A DNA stretch of 64,000 nucleotides from Caldilineae bacterium (GTDB taxonomy: Bacteria > Chloroflexota > Anaerolineae > Epilineales > Epilineaceae): NCBI GenBank assembly GCA_020634625.1, contig JACKBJ010000007.1, forward strand, positions 62,001 through 126,000, in the 5' to 3' direction. Positions 56,096 to 63,195 of this stretch are shown piece after piece. The notes under the pieces were generated by a model. It saw only the letters and a program-made list of their open reading frames with translations, ran no database searches and was not told the origin of the DNA. The translations under genes were made by a program, and so were the position numbers. Numbering within the stretch: position 1 is the first letter of the stretch; every line of letters starts with the position of its first letter.

Positions 56096-58486
56096 TCAGC
56101 CCTCGTCCATCGACATGTGCCCGTGGCCCTCGAAGTCCGGCTCGGGCAGGTCGATCCGGGGCGCCTGGATCTCGCGCCAGCCCTCCGCGCCTTCGCGGAT
56201 CTCGAGCACCCGATCCAAGGGCAGGCCCTCGAAGCGCTGATCGAGGCCGCTGGCCGGCCAGCGCAGCCGCAGCTCGACGATCGCCTCGGCGCGGCCCAGC
56301 CCGATCTCCTGCTGCAGGCTCGAGGCGCCGAAGCTGCCGCCCGAGGACACCGTCCGGTGGATCTCGCGCCGGCCCTCCGGCCCCTCGACCACCAGCGCGA
56401 TGCGCGTGCCGATCGCCGAACGGTTGGCGGTCTCGCCGACGAGCCGCAGCGTGATCCAGCGTTGGCCCTGCCCCGGGTTCTCGAAGAGCGCGTTGTAGTA
56501 CCAGTCGCCCTCGGCCGCGCCGCCCAGGTTGGCGAAGACGTCCTGGTCGCCGTCGTTGTCGAGGTCGGCGAAGGCGATGGCGTGGCCCTTCTGCAGGTGC
56601 CCGAAGCCGCCGGAGCTGGTCACGTCGAGGAAATGGCCGGCGCCGTCAGCGCGGTACATGCGGTTGGGCACCAGCGAGGTGAAGGCCGGGTCGCCGGTGC
56701 CGACGTAGAAGTCGAGCCAGCCGTCGTTGTCCAGGTCGCCGAAGTTGCTGCCCATGGCGAAGAGCACGTCGTTCACGCCGGCCGTCTCGGTCCGGTCCTC
56801 GAAGCGGCCGTCGCCCCGGTTGCGGTAGAGCCGCGGCCGGCTGCCGCCGCCCGGCAGCCCCAGCACGTCGGCGGCCACGTCGTCGGCGCAGCCGCCCAGG
56901 AAGTCCTCGGCGTGCCCGTAGCCCAGGACCATCAGGTCCTGCCAGCCGTCGTTGTCGTAGTCCCAGGCCCAGACCGGGAAGCTGTACTCGGGCTCCGCGA
57001 CGCCCGCCGCCGCGGCGATCTCCTCGAAGCGCCCCCCCGAGGCGGCCGGCCCTCGGTTGCGAAACAGCAGGTTGGCCTGCCCCAGCCGGGACACGTAGAG
57101 GTCGAGCCGGTCGTCGTTGTCCATGTCGAACCAGGTGACCCCCTTGACCCAGCCCAGCACCTCCAGGCCCTCCTCCGCGGCGACCTCGCGGAAGGTCCCG
57201 TCGCCCAGGTTGCGGTAGAGCTCGCCCGGATGGCGCGTGCCCGCACCAGGCTGGCCCTGGTCCTGGGTCTCGTTGCCGATGAACAGGTCGATCCAGCCGT
57301 CGCCGTCGTAGTCGCCCCAGCTGGCGGTCTGGGTCGGGTGGTAGCTCAGGAGCCCGGCCGCCTCGGTGACGTCCTCGAAGCGCCCGCCGCCCAGGTTGTG
57401 CAGCAGCGAGTTGGGGAACTCGCCCTGGCTGCCCATCCAGGCCCCGCGCAGCACCAGCACGTCGATCAGGCCGTCGTTGTCGTAATCGGCCTGGATCAGG
57501 TTCAGCCCGCCGGTCAGCGCGGCGATGCCGGCCGCCTCGGCGATGTCCTCGAAGTGGCCGTCGCCCTGGCTGCGCATCAGCTGCAGCGGATCCTCGATGC
57601 CCCAGGAGCTGACCATCAGGTCCAGCAGCCCGTCCCCGTCGAAGTCCTCGGTCACCGCGCCGCCCGAGAGCCCGCGCGTGGCCAGACCGGCCGCCGGCGC
57701 CACGTCGTAGAAGCGGCCGATGTCGTCCTCCGAGGCGAAGCGCTCGGGCGGGATGCGCCAGGCCTCGGGCAGGCCCGCCGGATACTCGCCCAGGGTCATG
57801 GCGGCGATGTTGGCCAGCCAGCGCGCCTCCAGGTCCTCCGGCGCGGCCTCCAGGACCTCGGCCAGCACCGCCGCGGCCCGCTCGGAGCCCTCGCGCAGCT
57901 GGTGCTGGCCACCGCCCTGGATCGGCAGCAGGCAGGAGTCGGCGTTGTGGTTGGCGGCGCAGTTCTCCTCCTCGCCCAGGCGCAGGTTGGCCGCCGCGAG
58001 CAACATCAGGATGTCGTGTCGGGTCTGCTCGCCGACGCCATCGCTGCGTTCCCTGACCTCGTCGGCCAAGGCCGAGAGCGTCTCGACCGCTTCCCGCGTT
58101 CGGCCGGCGCCCAGCAGCGTGCTGCCGAGCTGGGCCCGATAGGCCATCCGCTGCAAGGGATCGGTCGGCAGGGGCACCTGCTCCAGCAGGCGCGCGCGGC
58201 GCGAGGCCAGCCAGGGCGTCCGGGCCGGATCGAGCCCGGCGATGACCCGCGAGATCTGATGCGCCATCCGGCGCGTGCCCTCGCCGACGCGCGGCGCCGC
58301 ATCCGCGGATGCGGGCGATGCCTGCTCGGCCTCGGGCGCCGACGTCGCGGCCGTCGCGAGCGGCTCGCCGCCCTCGATCGGCGCCGGGGGGCTGCCCGAC
58401 CGGCAGCCGCCGGCCAGCAGCCCGAGGCCAAGGGTCAGTCCGGTCACCCGGCGCCAGCGTTCCTTGCCCACCGTTCGCCCCTGCAT
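56096..58486 (-). CDS. CRTAC1-like lipoprotein with TPR-like, FG-GAP/VCBS and ASPIC/UnbV domains
   Basis: The 796-residue product has a lipoprotein signal (LGLGLLAGGC, Cys at about residue 27). A helical TPR-like part (about 75-225) is followed by an FG-GAP/VCBS-type propeller region with many calcium-binding loops of the kind DFDGDGLLDL, DYDNDGLIDV, DYDGDGWIDL, DMDNDDRLDL, DYDNDGWQDL and DLDNDGDQDV (about 245-625). It ends with an ASPIC/UnbV domain (about 640-760; GTRIALVVEG, SFGASSLQQEIGLG and LRLRWPAS). Family members are found on the outside of cells; the function is not settled. The gene is alone on this strand and converges on the GT39-like gene. Its start follows a GGGGGCGAG sequence. 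Confidence 0.88.
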   Translation of the reverse strand: MQGRTVGKERWRRVTGLTLGLGLLAGGCRSGSPPAPIEGGEPLATAATSAPEAEQASPASADAAPRVGEGTRRMAHQISRVIAGLDPARTPWLASRRARLLEQVPLPTDPLQRMAYRAQLGSTLLGAGRTREAVETLSALADEVRERSDGVGEQTRHDILMLLAAANLRLGEEENCAANHNADSCLLPIQGGGQHQLREGSERAAAVLAEVLEAAPEDLEARWLANIAAMTLGEYPAGLPEAWRIPPERFASEDDIGRFYDVAPAAGLATRGLSGGAVTEDFDGDGLLDLMVSSWGIEDPLQLMRSQGDGHFEDIAEAAGIAALTGGLNLIQADYDNDGLIDVLVLRGAWMGSQGEFPNSLLHNLGGGRFEDVTEAAGLLSYHPTQTASWGDYDGDGWIDLFIGNETQDQGQPGAGTRHPGELYRNLGDGTFREVAAEEGLEVLGWVKGVTWFDMDNDDRLDLYVSRLGQANLLFRNRGPAASGGRFEEIAAAAGVAEPEYSFPVWAWDYDNDGWQDLMVLGYGHAEDFLGGCADDVAADVLGLPGGGSRPRLYRNRGDGRFEDRTETAGVNDVLFAMGSNFGDLDNDGWLDFYVGTGDPAFTSLVPNRMYRADGAGHFLDVTSSGGFGHLQKGHAIAFADLDNDGDQDVFANLGGAAEGDWYYNALFENPGQGQRWITLRLVGETANRSAIGTRIALVVEGPEGRREIHRTVSSGGSFGASSLQQEIGLGRAEAIVELRLRWPASGLDQRFEGLPLDRVLEIREGAEGWREIQAPRIDLPEPDFEGHGHMSMDEG

Positions 58487-58690
58487 GCTCGCCCCCTATC
58501 GCCAACGCGCTCGAAGATCGGCCGCTCACGCGCACTACGATAGCAGGGTCGCGATCCCGGCTCACGTCGACCTCGCGCCCGCCGCGATCCGTCGCGCCAC
58601 CCCGCAGGGCTCGCGAGCCCCTGCGCCGCCTCGACTTGACCCCCCGCCAGGCGCACCCTACCATCCCAATCATGCATCTGTGTAGTGCCA

Positions 58691-58796
58691 GTCCGTGGGT
58701 GTCCATGGGCGCCCAAACATAGGGCTATCTGGGCTGCTTCGTCCGCTGGCGTCCACTGGAGTCCGGCTATTTAGGGGTCAAATCGGGGTCAAACGG
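58691..58796. repeat. Phased GTCC repeats and an 11-bp tandem repeat upstream of the element promoter
   Basis: GTCC starts at 58,691, 58,701, 58,742, 58,752 and 58,762 (GCCC at 58,711), that is, at about 10-bp steps, one helical turn. The two groups are 51 bp apart. Next to the promoter, GGGGTCAAATC (58,775-58,785) is followed directly by GGGGTCAAACG (58,786-58,796). These look like protein-binding sites: operator, iteron or arm-type sites. Confidence 0.5.
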
Positions 58797-58798
58797 TC

Positions 58799-58827
58799 TT
58801 GCGCTGGCCGCTCCGTTCATGTAGACT
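58799..58827 (+). promoter_or_regulatory. Promoter of the element operon, probably leaderless
   Basis: TTGCGC at 58,799-58,804, a 17-bp spacer, then TAGACT at 58,822-58,827. The expected start of transcription is at or next to the ATG at 58,835, which has no ribosome-binding site. The tandem 11-bp repeat lies 2 bp upstream of the -35. Confidence 0.55.
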
Positions 58828-58834
58828 GGCGCCC

Positions 58835-59038
58835 ATGCGAGATCGGTGCAGTACCTCACCAGAGCCGCGCGACCGGCGCATGAGCGTCAGCCTCTCGGCT
58901 GTTGCCGTCGCCATTGCACAGGCTCTCGCGAAGAGGCACGGCCTGCGCTCCCGGGCGCAAGCGATCGAGTACGCGCTGCGAGCGACCGGGCGCGCCGAGG
59001 GCATCGACCAGGAGGACGAGCATGCCGACCGTCGATGA
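58835..59038 (+). CDS. Ribbon-helix-helix DNA-binding protein
   Basis: The 67-residue product has a CopG/Arc-like segment: a basic strand (DRRMSVSLS) followed by two helices (AVAVAIAQALAKRHG and RSRAQAIEYALR). It is the first gene of the element operon and sits directly after paired repeats, so it probably represses its own promoter; that is inference. A second possible start is the ATG at 58,880 in RRMSVSL. It overlaps the next gene by 17 bp. Confidence 0.65.
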   Translation: MRDRCSTSPEPRDRRMSVSLSAVAVAIAQALAKRHGLRSRAQAIEYALRATGRAEGIDQEDEHADRR

Positions 59039-59270
59039 GATCCTGAAGGCCTGGACGTTCCCCGGCGTCGACACCCACTGGTCGGGCTGCGAGCTCTCCC
59101 ACCCGACCTGCGCGATCCGGCGCTTGGCCACCGAGGCCAAGCGGCTCGACGCCGAGCGCGAGGCCCTGGCGGATGCGCTGCGCGGGATGGGCTGTGAGCC
59201 CGAAGCCATCGAGCGCGTTGCACGCGAAGCACGCCCCAGCCTCATCGAGGCCAGGGCGAGTTCGGCATAG
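59022..59270 (+). CDS. Small protein of unknown function
   Basis: The 82-residue product starts at the ATG at 59,022 after GGAGGACG. It has two parts: a start with WTFPGVDTHWSGCELSHPTC that may bind a metal through Cys and His, and a helical, charged second half (AIRRLATEAKRLDAEREALA). No family recognised. It overlaps the ribbon-helix-helix gene. Confidence 0.6.
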   Translation: MPTVDEILKAWTFPGVDTHWSGCELSHPTCAIRRLATEAKRLDAEREALADALRGMGCEPEAIERVAREARPSLIEARASSA

Positions 59271-59286
59271 TCGTGAGGGGGTAGGT

Positions 59287-59337
59287 GGCCCGGTCGGTGG
59301 GCAAACACCGACCGGGCCGTGCCGGAGGGAATCCGGC
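59287..59337 (+). promoter_or_regulatory. Tandem hairpins between element genes
   Basis: A perfect 13-bp stem (GGCCCGGTCGGTG at 59,287-59,299, complement at 59,306-59,318, loop GGCAAA) is followed by a smaller one (GCCGGA, loop GGGAA, TCCGGC, 59,321-59,337). No T tract follows. It may be a terminator or attenuator inside the operon, or a single-stranded-DNA structure used in transfer. Confidence 0.5.
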
Positions 59338-59375
59338 AGCCCAATTCTACAACATCAGATTCGGAGGGAACCGGC

Positions 59376-59600
59376 ATGTCTTCTTCTACGTCGCCGCCGC
59401 TGCCGTCGCTCGACACGCCCTGCGTGAAGTGCGGCTGCCCGGCCTTCAACCTCACGTGGATCCCCGCCACGGATGATCCCCAGTTCGACCGTACTACCCC
59501 GGTGCCCTACGACGAGCCGCGGGAGCACCTGAGCGCCGTCTGCAAGCAGTGCGGCTTCGTTTGGCCGGTGGCGCCGCTGGATGCGACGGAGGGGTCATGA
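59376..59600 (+). CDS. Small zinc-ribbon protein
   Basis: The 74-residue product starts at the ATG at 59,376 (GGAGGGAA upstream). It has two knuckles, CVKCG and CKQCG, separated by about 45 residues, in a zinc-ribbon arrangement. The middle part is rich in Asp, Pro and Thr. The stop overlaps the start of the ATPase gene (ATGA), so the two are translationally coupled and may work together. Confidence 0.65.
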   Translation: MSSSTSPPLPSLDTPCVKCGCPAFNLTWIPATDDPQFDRTTPVPYDEPREHLSAVCKQCGFVWPVAPLDATEGS

Positions 59601-60886
59601 ACGTCCGGGCCTGGGCGGAGGCGAGCCAGGTGGCCTTCCTGGAGCTGCTCTACGACCGCTTCGACATCGTCGCCGCGTCGGGGCCGCTCTGGATGGGGCC
59701 GGCCTGTGCGACGGTGATCCTCGAGCCCGGGCCTTCGGACGTCGCCAGGATCTTGACTCTTGAGCGCGCGCTGCGGGGCTGCGCCTACTCAGACGATCCG
59801 CTGCGGCTGTACCAGACGGCGGCCGGGGTGGCGGTGGAGCTGCCCCTTCCACGGGAGATGCGCCGCTCGATCTCGGTGAGCCAGTTGCCTCTCTGCCAGG
59901 GACTCAGGGTTTCCATCGGCGGGGACGGCCGCGGGCGGGCCTACGTGCTCGACCTCGAGAGCCGGCCGCACGCGCTGATCGCCGGAGCATCGGGCTGCGG
60001 GAAGTCGGAGGCCCTGCGGACGATCGTGACGGGCCTGGCAAGGCAGAACGAGCCGGGCGAGATCGAGATGGTGCTGGTTGACCTGGAGGGCAGCACTTGG
60101 GGCGAGTTCACGCTGCTGGCACACCTGCGCGAGCCGGTGATCACGCGCCGGCAGGATGCGACGCGGATGCTCGAGGGACTGCTGGGCGAGCTCGCCACTC
60201 GCGACGCCGACTCCGTTCCGCTCGTCGTCGTGATCGACGAGGTGCGAATGTTGACGCGGGACGGGGCGATGCTGGGGTTACTCGTCGACCTGGCTGAGCG
60301 GTGCCGGAAGCGAAGGGTGACGCTGGTGCTGGCGACGCAGACTCCGAAGGCTGATGTGCTGCCGACCGACCTTACCGGGAACCTCGGGAACCTGCTGGCC
60401 GGGAAGGTGAACAAGGCGACGACGTCAGAGGTGATCATCGGCCGGCGAGGGGCGGAGCTGCTGCCTCGAGAGCCGATGGGTGACTTCATCGACGCAGGCG
60501 GGGTGCGGCTTCAGGCGGCATTGGTGACCGCGGCGGACGTCCAGCGATTGCCGATGAGTCGGCAGGCGACTCATCGACCCACTTCGGATCGCGGGGAGCC
60601 CGCTGAACCCGAGGTGCGCCCGACCCAGGCGTCCGAGCCACGCGCGCTCGAGTCGTGGATGCGAGACTGGATCGTGCTGCACTCAGACGTCACCGAAGAG
60701 GAGATCCGGCTGCCCGGAATCGTCCGCACGCGCCAGGCACTTGGCGTCGGAGAGAAGGCCGCCCGGCGGTTCCTGGAGCAGGTCTACGAGGAGCTGGCCG
60801 CATCCCCGGCATCACCCCTATCACCCCCATCTCCCCCCGAGGAGACGGGCGATTCGAGGGTGATCCAGTTCGTCCGACCGGCCTGA
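59597..60886 (+). CDS. FtsK/SpoIIIE-type DNA translocase ATPase
   Basis: The 429-residue product has Walker A GASGCGKSE (130-138), Walker B LVVVIDE (209-215) and a Q-containing LVLATQTPKADVLP segment typical of FtsK/SpoIIIE/TraB ATPases. A C-terminal part (about 360-405) looks like a winged helix (EEEIRLPGIVRTRQALGVGE), similar in placement to the gamma domain that reads DNA sequence. There are no transmembrane segments, and it is shorter than chromosomal FtsK. In actinobacterial elements a protein of this kind moves double-stranded DNA between cells. The small membrane proteins that follow may supply its membrane anchor. Conjugative transfer is inferred. Confidence 0.78.
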   Translation: MNVRAWAEASQVAFLELLYDRFDIVAASGPLWMGPACATVILEPGPSDVARILTLERALRGCAYSDDPLRLYQTAAGVAVELPLPREMRRSISVSQLPLCQGLRVSIGGDGRGRAYVLDLESRPHALIAGASGCGKSEALRTIVTGLARQNEPGEIEMVLVDLEGSTWGEFTLLAHLREPVITRRQDATRMLEGLLGELATRDADSVPLVVVIDEVRMLTRDGAMLGLLVDLAERCRKRRVTLVLATQTPKADVLPTDLTGNLGNLLAGKVNKATTSEVIIGRRGAELLPREPMGDFIDAGGVRLQAALVTAADVQRLPMSRQATHRPTSDRGEPAEPEVRPTQASEPRALESWMRDWIVLHSDVTEEEIRLPGIVRTRQALGVGEKAARRFLEQVYEELAASPASPLSPPSPPEETGDSRVIQFVRPA

Positions 60887-60905
60887 GACAGGGGGGATAG
60901 GGGAG

Positions 60906-61319
60906 ATGAGGGAGACAGGGGTGTTGCTCGGGGTCGGCTCGGTGCTGGCTCTCGCGCTCGGCGCACTGCTCTTCGTGCAGAAGCTCGACTCGGCCAATAT
61001 CGACATGCTGACGACCGGAATCACGGTGATGATCGTGCTGGTGCCGGTGGCGCTCATCGTCGTCGCGCTGGCGGTGGTCGTGGTGGTGATGGCGCGGAGG
61101 CAGGGGCGGGTGGGACCCGCGGCGTCGCCGCTCGAGCTGCCGGCGATCCGTGTGGATCGGCCGGTGGACCTGCAGCAGCGTCGGCAGGAGGCGGACACAA
61201 CGCTGGCGGAGGCTAGGGCGGCGAAGGCGGTGATGATGCTCGAGGACTCGCAGCGGGGGCGGAAGCCTCGGCCGGAGCTGCAGCCCGGGCGGTGGGTGGC
61301 GACGGAGATGGAGCGATGA
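60906..61319 (+). CDS. Small membrane protein of the element
   Basis: The 137-residue product starts at 60,906 after GGGGAG. It has two N-terminal transmembrane helices (VLLGVGSVLALALGALLFV and an unusually Val-rich ITVMIVLVPVALIVVALAVV), then a basic and helical cytoplasmic tail (QQRRQEADTTLAEARAAKAV). Position between the ATPase and a second membrane protein suggests a transfer (Spd-like) role. The stop overlaps the next start (ATGA). Confidence 0.65.
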   Translation: MRETGVLLGVGSVLALALGALLFVQKLDSANIDMLTTGITVMIVLVPVALIVVALAVVVVVMARRQGRVGPAASPLELPAIRVDRPVDLQQRRQEADTTLAEARAAKAVMMLEDSQRGRKPRPELQPGRWVATEMER

Positions 61320-62026
61320 GCTGGCAGGGGCTTGGCCGCGTGTCCGCCTTGGCCAGCTGCGTGGCCGCCGCGGCCGCGTTGGCCGGCAGCCAGGCCTTCG
61401 TGATCCACGATGCCGTGGCCGTCCACCACGGCCACTTGCCGGTGGCCGCGCAGTGGGCCATGGCCATCGGCTTCGAGGCGGCCATCGTGGCCGTAGGGCT
61501 CTGCGTGGCCGTGACCGGATTCGACTGGACGCTGGTCGTGGCCGAGGTGTTTCTGCTCGCGCCGTCCGTGGCCATCGCTGCGGATGGGATCGACCCTACG
61601 GCCACGCCGGCCGCGCTGGACACGCTGGCCATGTCCGTGATGCCGCTGCAGTACGCGGTCGTCATCCTGGCCGCGCACCGACTGGCCGGCCACTACGTGG
61701 CCATGGCCACGGTCACGACGGCCGTGACCGGTCACGAGGCGGACACGGCCGAGGAGGTGGCCGTCGCAGCCGGACATGACCGGGGTGCGTCCGAAGCCGA
61801 GAAGGACACGACCGGGCATGACCGGCGACTACGACCGGCCACCAGAACGGTCACGCGGCCACGACCGGACATGACCGATGGCCGCAGGGTCGCGGCCCAG
61901 CGCTACGCGGCCATGGCCGGCCAGCTGGGCGACAACGTCACGGCCGTGGCCGAGGAGACGGGGAAGGCGCGACGGACGGTGCGGCGGTGGCGGGCAGACG
62001 CGGAACGCCTCAGCCTGCTCCGATGA
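61316..62026 (+). CDS. Multi-pass membrane protein with HTH-like C-terminus
   Basis: The 236-residue product has about four transmembrane helices in residues 1-130 (for example AQWAMAIGFEAAIVAVGLCV and VVAEVFLLAPSVAIAADG) in an arrangement reminiscent of DUF2637/SpdB-type proteins. A linker rich in GHDR-type repeats (DRGASEAEKDTTGHDRRL) leads to a C-terminal HTH-like segment (NVTAVAEETGKARRTVRRWR). The combination of a membrane part and a DNA-binding tail fits a transfer or spread protein. The codon use is strongly biased to GCC preceded by G, giving many GGCC sites. Family assignment is tentative. Confidence 0.6.
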   Translation: MSWQGLGRVSALASCVAAAAALAGSQAFVIHDAVAVHHGHLPVAAQWAMAIGFEAAIVAVGLCVAVTGFDWTLVVAEVFLLAPSVAIAADGIDPTATPAALDTLAMSVMPLQYAVVILAAHRLAGHYVAMATVTTAVTGHEADTAEEVAVAAGHDRGASEAEKDTTGHDRRLRPATRTVTRPRPDMTDGRRVAAQRYAAMAGQLGDNVTAVAEETGKARRTVRRWRADAERLSLLR

Positions 62027-62038
62027 CCCATCGACCCC

Positions 62039-62068
62039 TTGCTATCGAGGCCGACGCAGTGGTAAACT
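62039..62068 (+). promoter_or_regulatory. Possible promoter of the low-GC gene pair
   Basis: TTGCTA at 62,039-62,044, 18 bp, TAAACT at 62,063-62,068, followed by an AT-richer leader of about 90 bp. The position coincides with the drop in GC. Confidence 0.45.
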
Positions 62069-62161
62069 CCGCAACCTGGGAGCATTTGAGGCGTAACACA
62101 CCATTATCACACCCCGTCTCACCTGAAGTAAGTCCCACGCTGGCCAGTATTGGAGGCAGTG

Positions 62162-62530
62162 ATGCAGAGGCAATTCTACGAGCACATGCCATTCCTGACG
62201 GGAGTCGCGTTCCTAGGCGAGATGCTAGACGGCCTTCTGTTTCCTTCTGAGAAGTTCCGCAAGATCCAATCTCTCGAGGCGAGTGATCATGATGTCCATG
62301 TCCAGGACTGGGAAGCCCTGGGCCGTGACATGAGGGTGTCGATTCGAATTGTCCGCGAGGGCTCGGACCCCAGGGCGGTCCAACTGAAGCTCTTCAATAC
62401 GCAGCCAGAGGCGTCGGAGGCGGCGCATCGCGAGGCCGCCAGGATGGTGAATAATGCTAAAGTGGCCAGTGCGCAGTCTCGAACGAGTCGCCGGAAGCGC
62501 ATTAAGAAGAGCAAGAGAGTCCGTGCATGA
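62162..62530 (+). CDS. Basic protein of unknown function
   Basis: The 122-residue product begins at the ATG at 62,162, 5 bp after GGAGG; a TTG at 62,150 is an alternative. The first part is hydrophobic-aromatic (FYEHMPFLTGVAFLGEMLDG), the middle looks like a beta strand pair (MRVSIRIVRE and VQLKLFNTQ), and the last 20 residues are very basic (SRRKRIKKSKRVRA), which suggests nucleic-acid binding. Codon use is less GC-rich than upstream genes. It overlaps the DUF2335 gene (ATGA), so they form a pair. No family recognised. Confidence 0.6.
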   Translation: MQRQFYEHMPFLTGVAFLGEMLDGLLFPSEKFRKIQSLEASDHDVHVQDWEALGRDMRVSIRIVREGSDPRAVQLKLFNTQPEASEAAHREAARMVNNAKVASAQSRTSRRKRIKKSKRVRA

Positions 62531-63015
62531 GCAAGCAGCCGCAGATTGAAGAGCAAGAGGGCGACCCTGAGCCGCCCTCTTTTGATATCGCGATGCGGGA
62601 GGTCATCAGCAGACTCCAGTTGTCTGATGAAGACCAGCGAGTAGTCCTAAGCGCCTTTCAGGTGATCCGAGCTGAGGTCGAGTACCATAGTGGTCCAATG
62701 CCGGCAATCAGCTATCTCAAGGGACTGAACCAGCTTGCGGACAACGGAGCAGAGCGTATCTTGGCCACTTATGAGATGCAGGTCGAGCACCGGATCCAAT
62801 ACGAGTCTCGAGGCCAGTGGCATGCATTCCTATTGACGGCACTTGGCCAACTGTTTGGCTTCGTTGTAATCTTGGCTATCCTAGTGATGGCGTATTCGTT
62901 CATGCAGAATGGTAGCGGGCTTGTCGAGTTTGCCGCGATCGTAACCTCATTGGCTGCGATCGCGGGTATCTTCGCCTATGTGAAACGAAGAGACAAGCAG
63001 GACTCCTCTGGCTAG
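62527..63015 (+). CDS. DUF2335 membrane protein
   Basis: The 162-residue product matches DUF2335: a soluble N-terminal half, the motif LADNGAERILATYEMQVEHR, and then two transmembrane helices (GQLFGFVVILAILVMAYSF and AAIVTSLAAIAGIFAYV). Members are small membrane proteins of unknown function, often on mobile or accessory DNA. It overlaps the basic-protein gene by 4 bp and converges on the LVIVD-like gene. Confidence 0.75.
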   Translation: MSKQPQIEEQEGDPEPPSFDIAMREVISRLQLSDEDQRVVLSAFQVIRAEVEYHSGPMPAISYLKGLNQLADNGAERILATYEMQVEHRIQYESRGQWHAFLLTALGQLFGFVVILAILVMAYSFMQNGSGLVEFAAIVTSLAAIAGIFAYVKRRDKQDSSG

Positions 63016-63017
63016 GG

Positions 63018-63057
63018 CTGGTCAGATAGACCAGGGCCCCGGAGCAGGTGCCCGGGG
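63018..63057. terminator. Two hairpins between convergent genes
   Basis: CTGGTC-AGATA-GACCAG (63,018-63,034) begins 2 bp after the DUF2335 stop codon, and CCCCGG...CCGGGG (63,037-63,057) follows directly. They may terminate the plus-strand genes. The next 140 bp to 63,195 hold nothing I recognise. Confidence 0.45.
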
Positions 63058-63195
63058 ACTTGATGTATCGGCATCTCTCCAGCCCGACTTGAACATCGTG
63101 CCAACCACGTCTACCCACGACATTGCCGAATCACTCCAACCGACGGCCAACCTGAGAATGACAGTCCGACGATTTCTGAACAAGTACGTGCGTTG

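Larger units (their letters stand above)
58487..58834. other. Intergenic region holding the left boundary of the putative element
   Basis: The first 200 bp are GC-rich with no gene; a minus-strand TATCGT at 58,537-58,542 may be the -10 of the upstream lipoprotein gene. From about 58,680 the texture changes: helically phased GTCC repeats, a tandem 11-bp repeat and a promoter. I found no tRNA gene here that would serve as an attachment site. Confidence 0.5.
58690..62026 (+). mobile_element. Putative integrated transfer element (bounds uncertain)
   Basis: Seven plus-strand genes lie head to tail, several with ATGA or 17-bp overlaps: ribbon-helix-helix protein, small protein, Zn-ribbon protein, FtsK/SpoIIIE-type ATPase, membrane protein and a second membrane protein with an HTH-like tail. 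The FtsK-type translocase with small membrane partners resembles the TraB-Spd module of actinobacterial conjugative elements. No integrase, excisionase or replication gene and no direct-repeat ends are visible, so the right end may lie near 62,040 or beyond the window. Confidence 0.5.

Noticed and set aside
58691..58765. CRISPR array
   Set aside because: The repeats are about 10 bp, spaced by one helical turn, with no spacers.
58640..58830. tRNA gene as attachment site
   Set aside because: No cloverleaf or T-loop consensus could be read on either strand around the element boundary.
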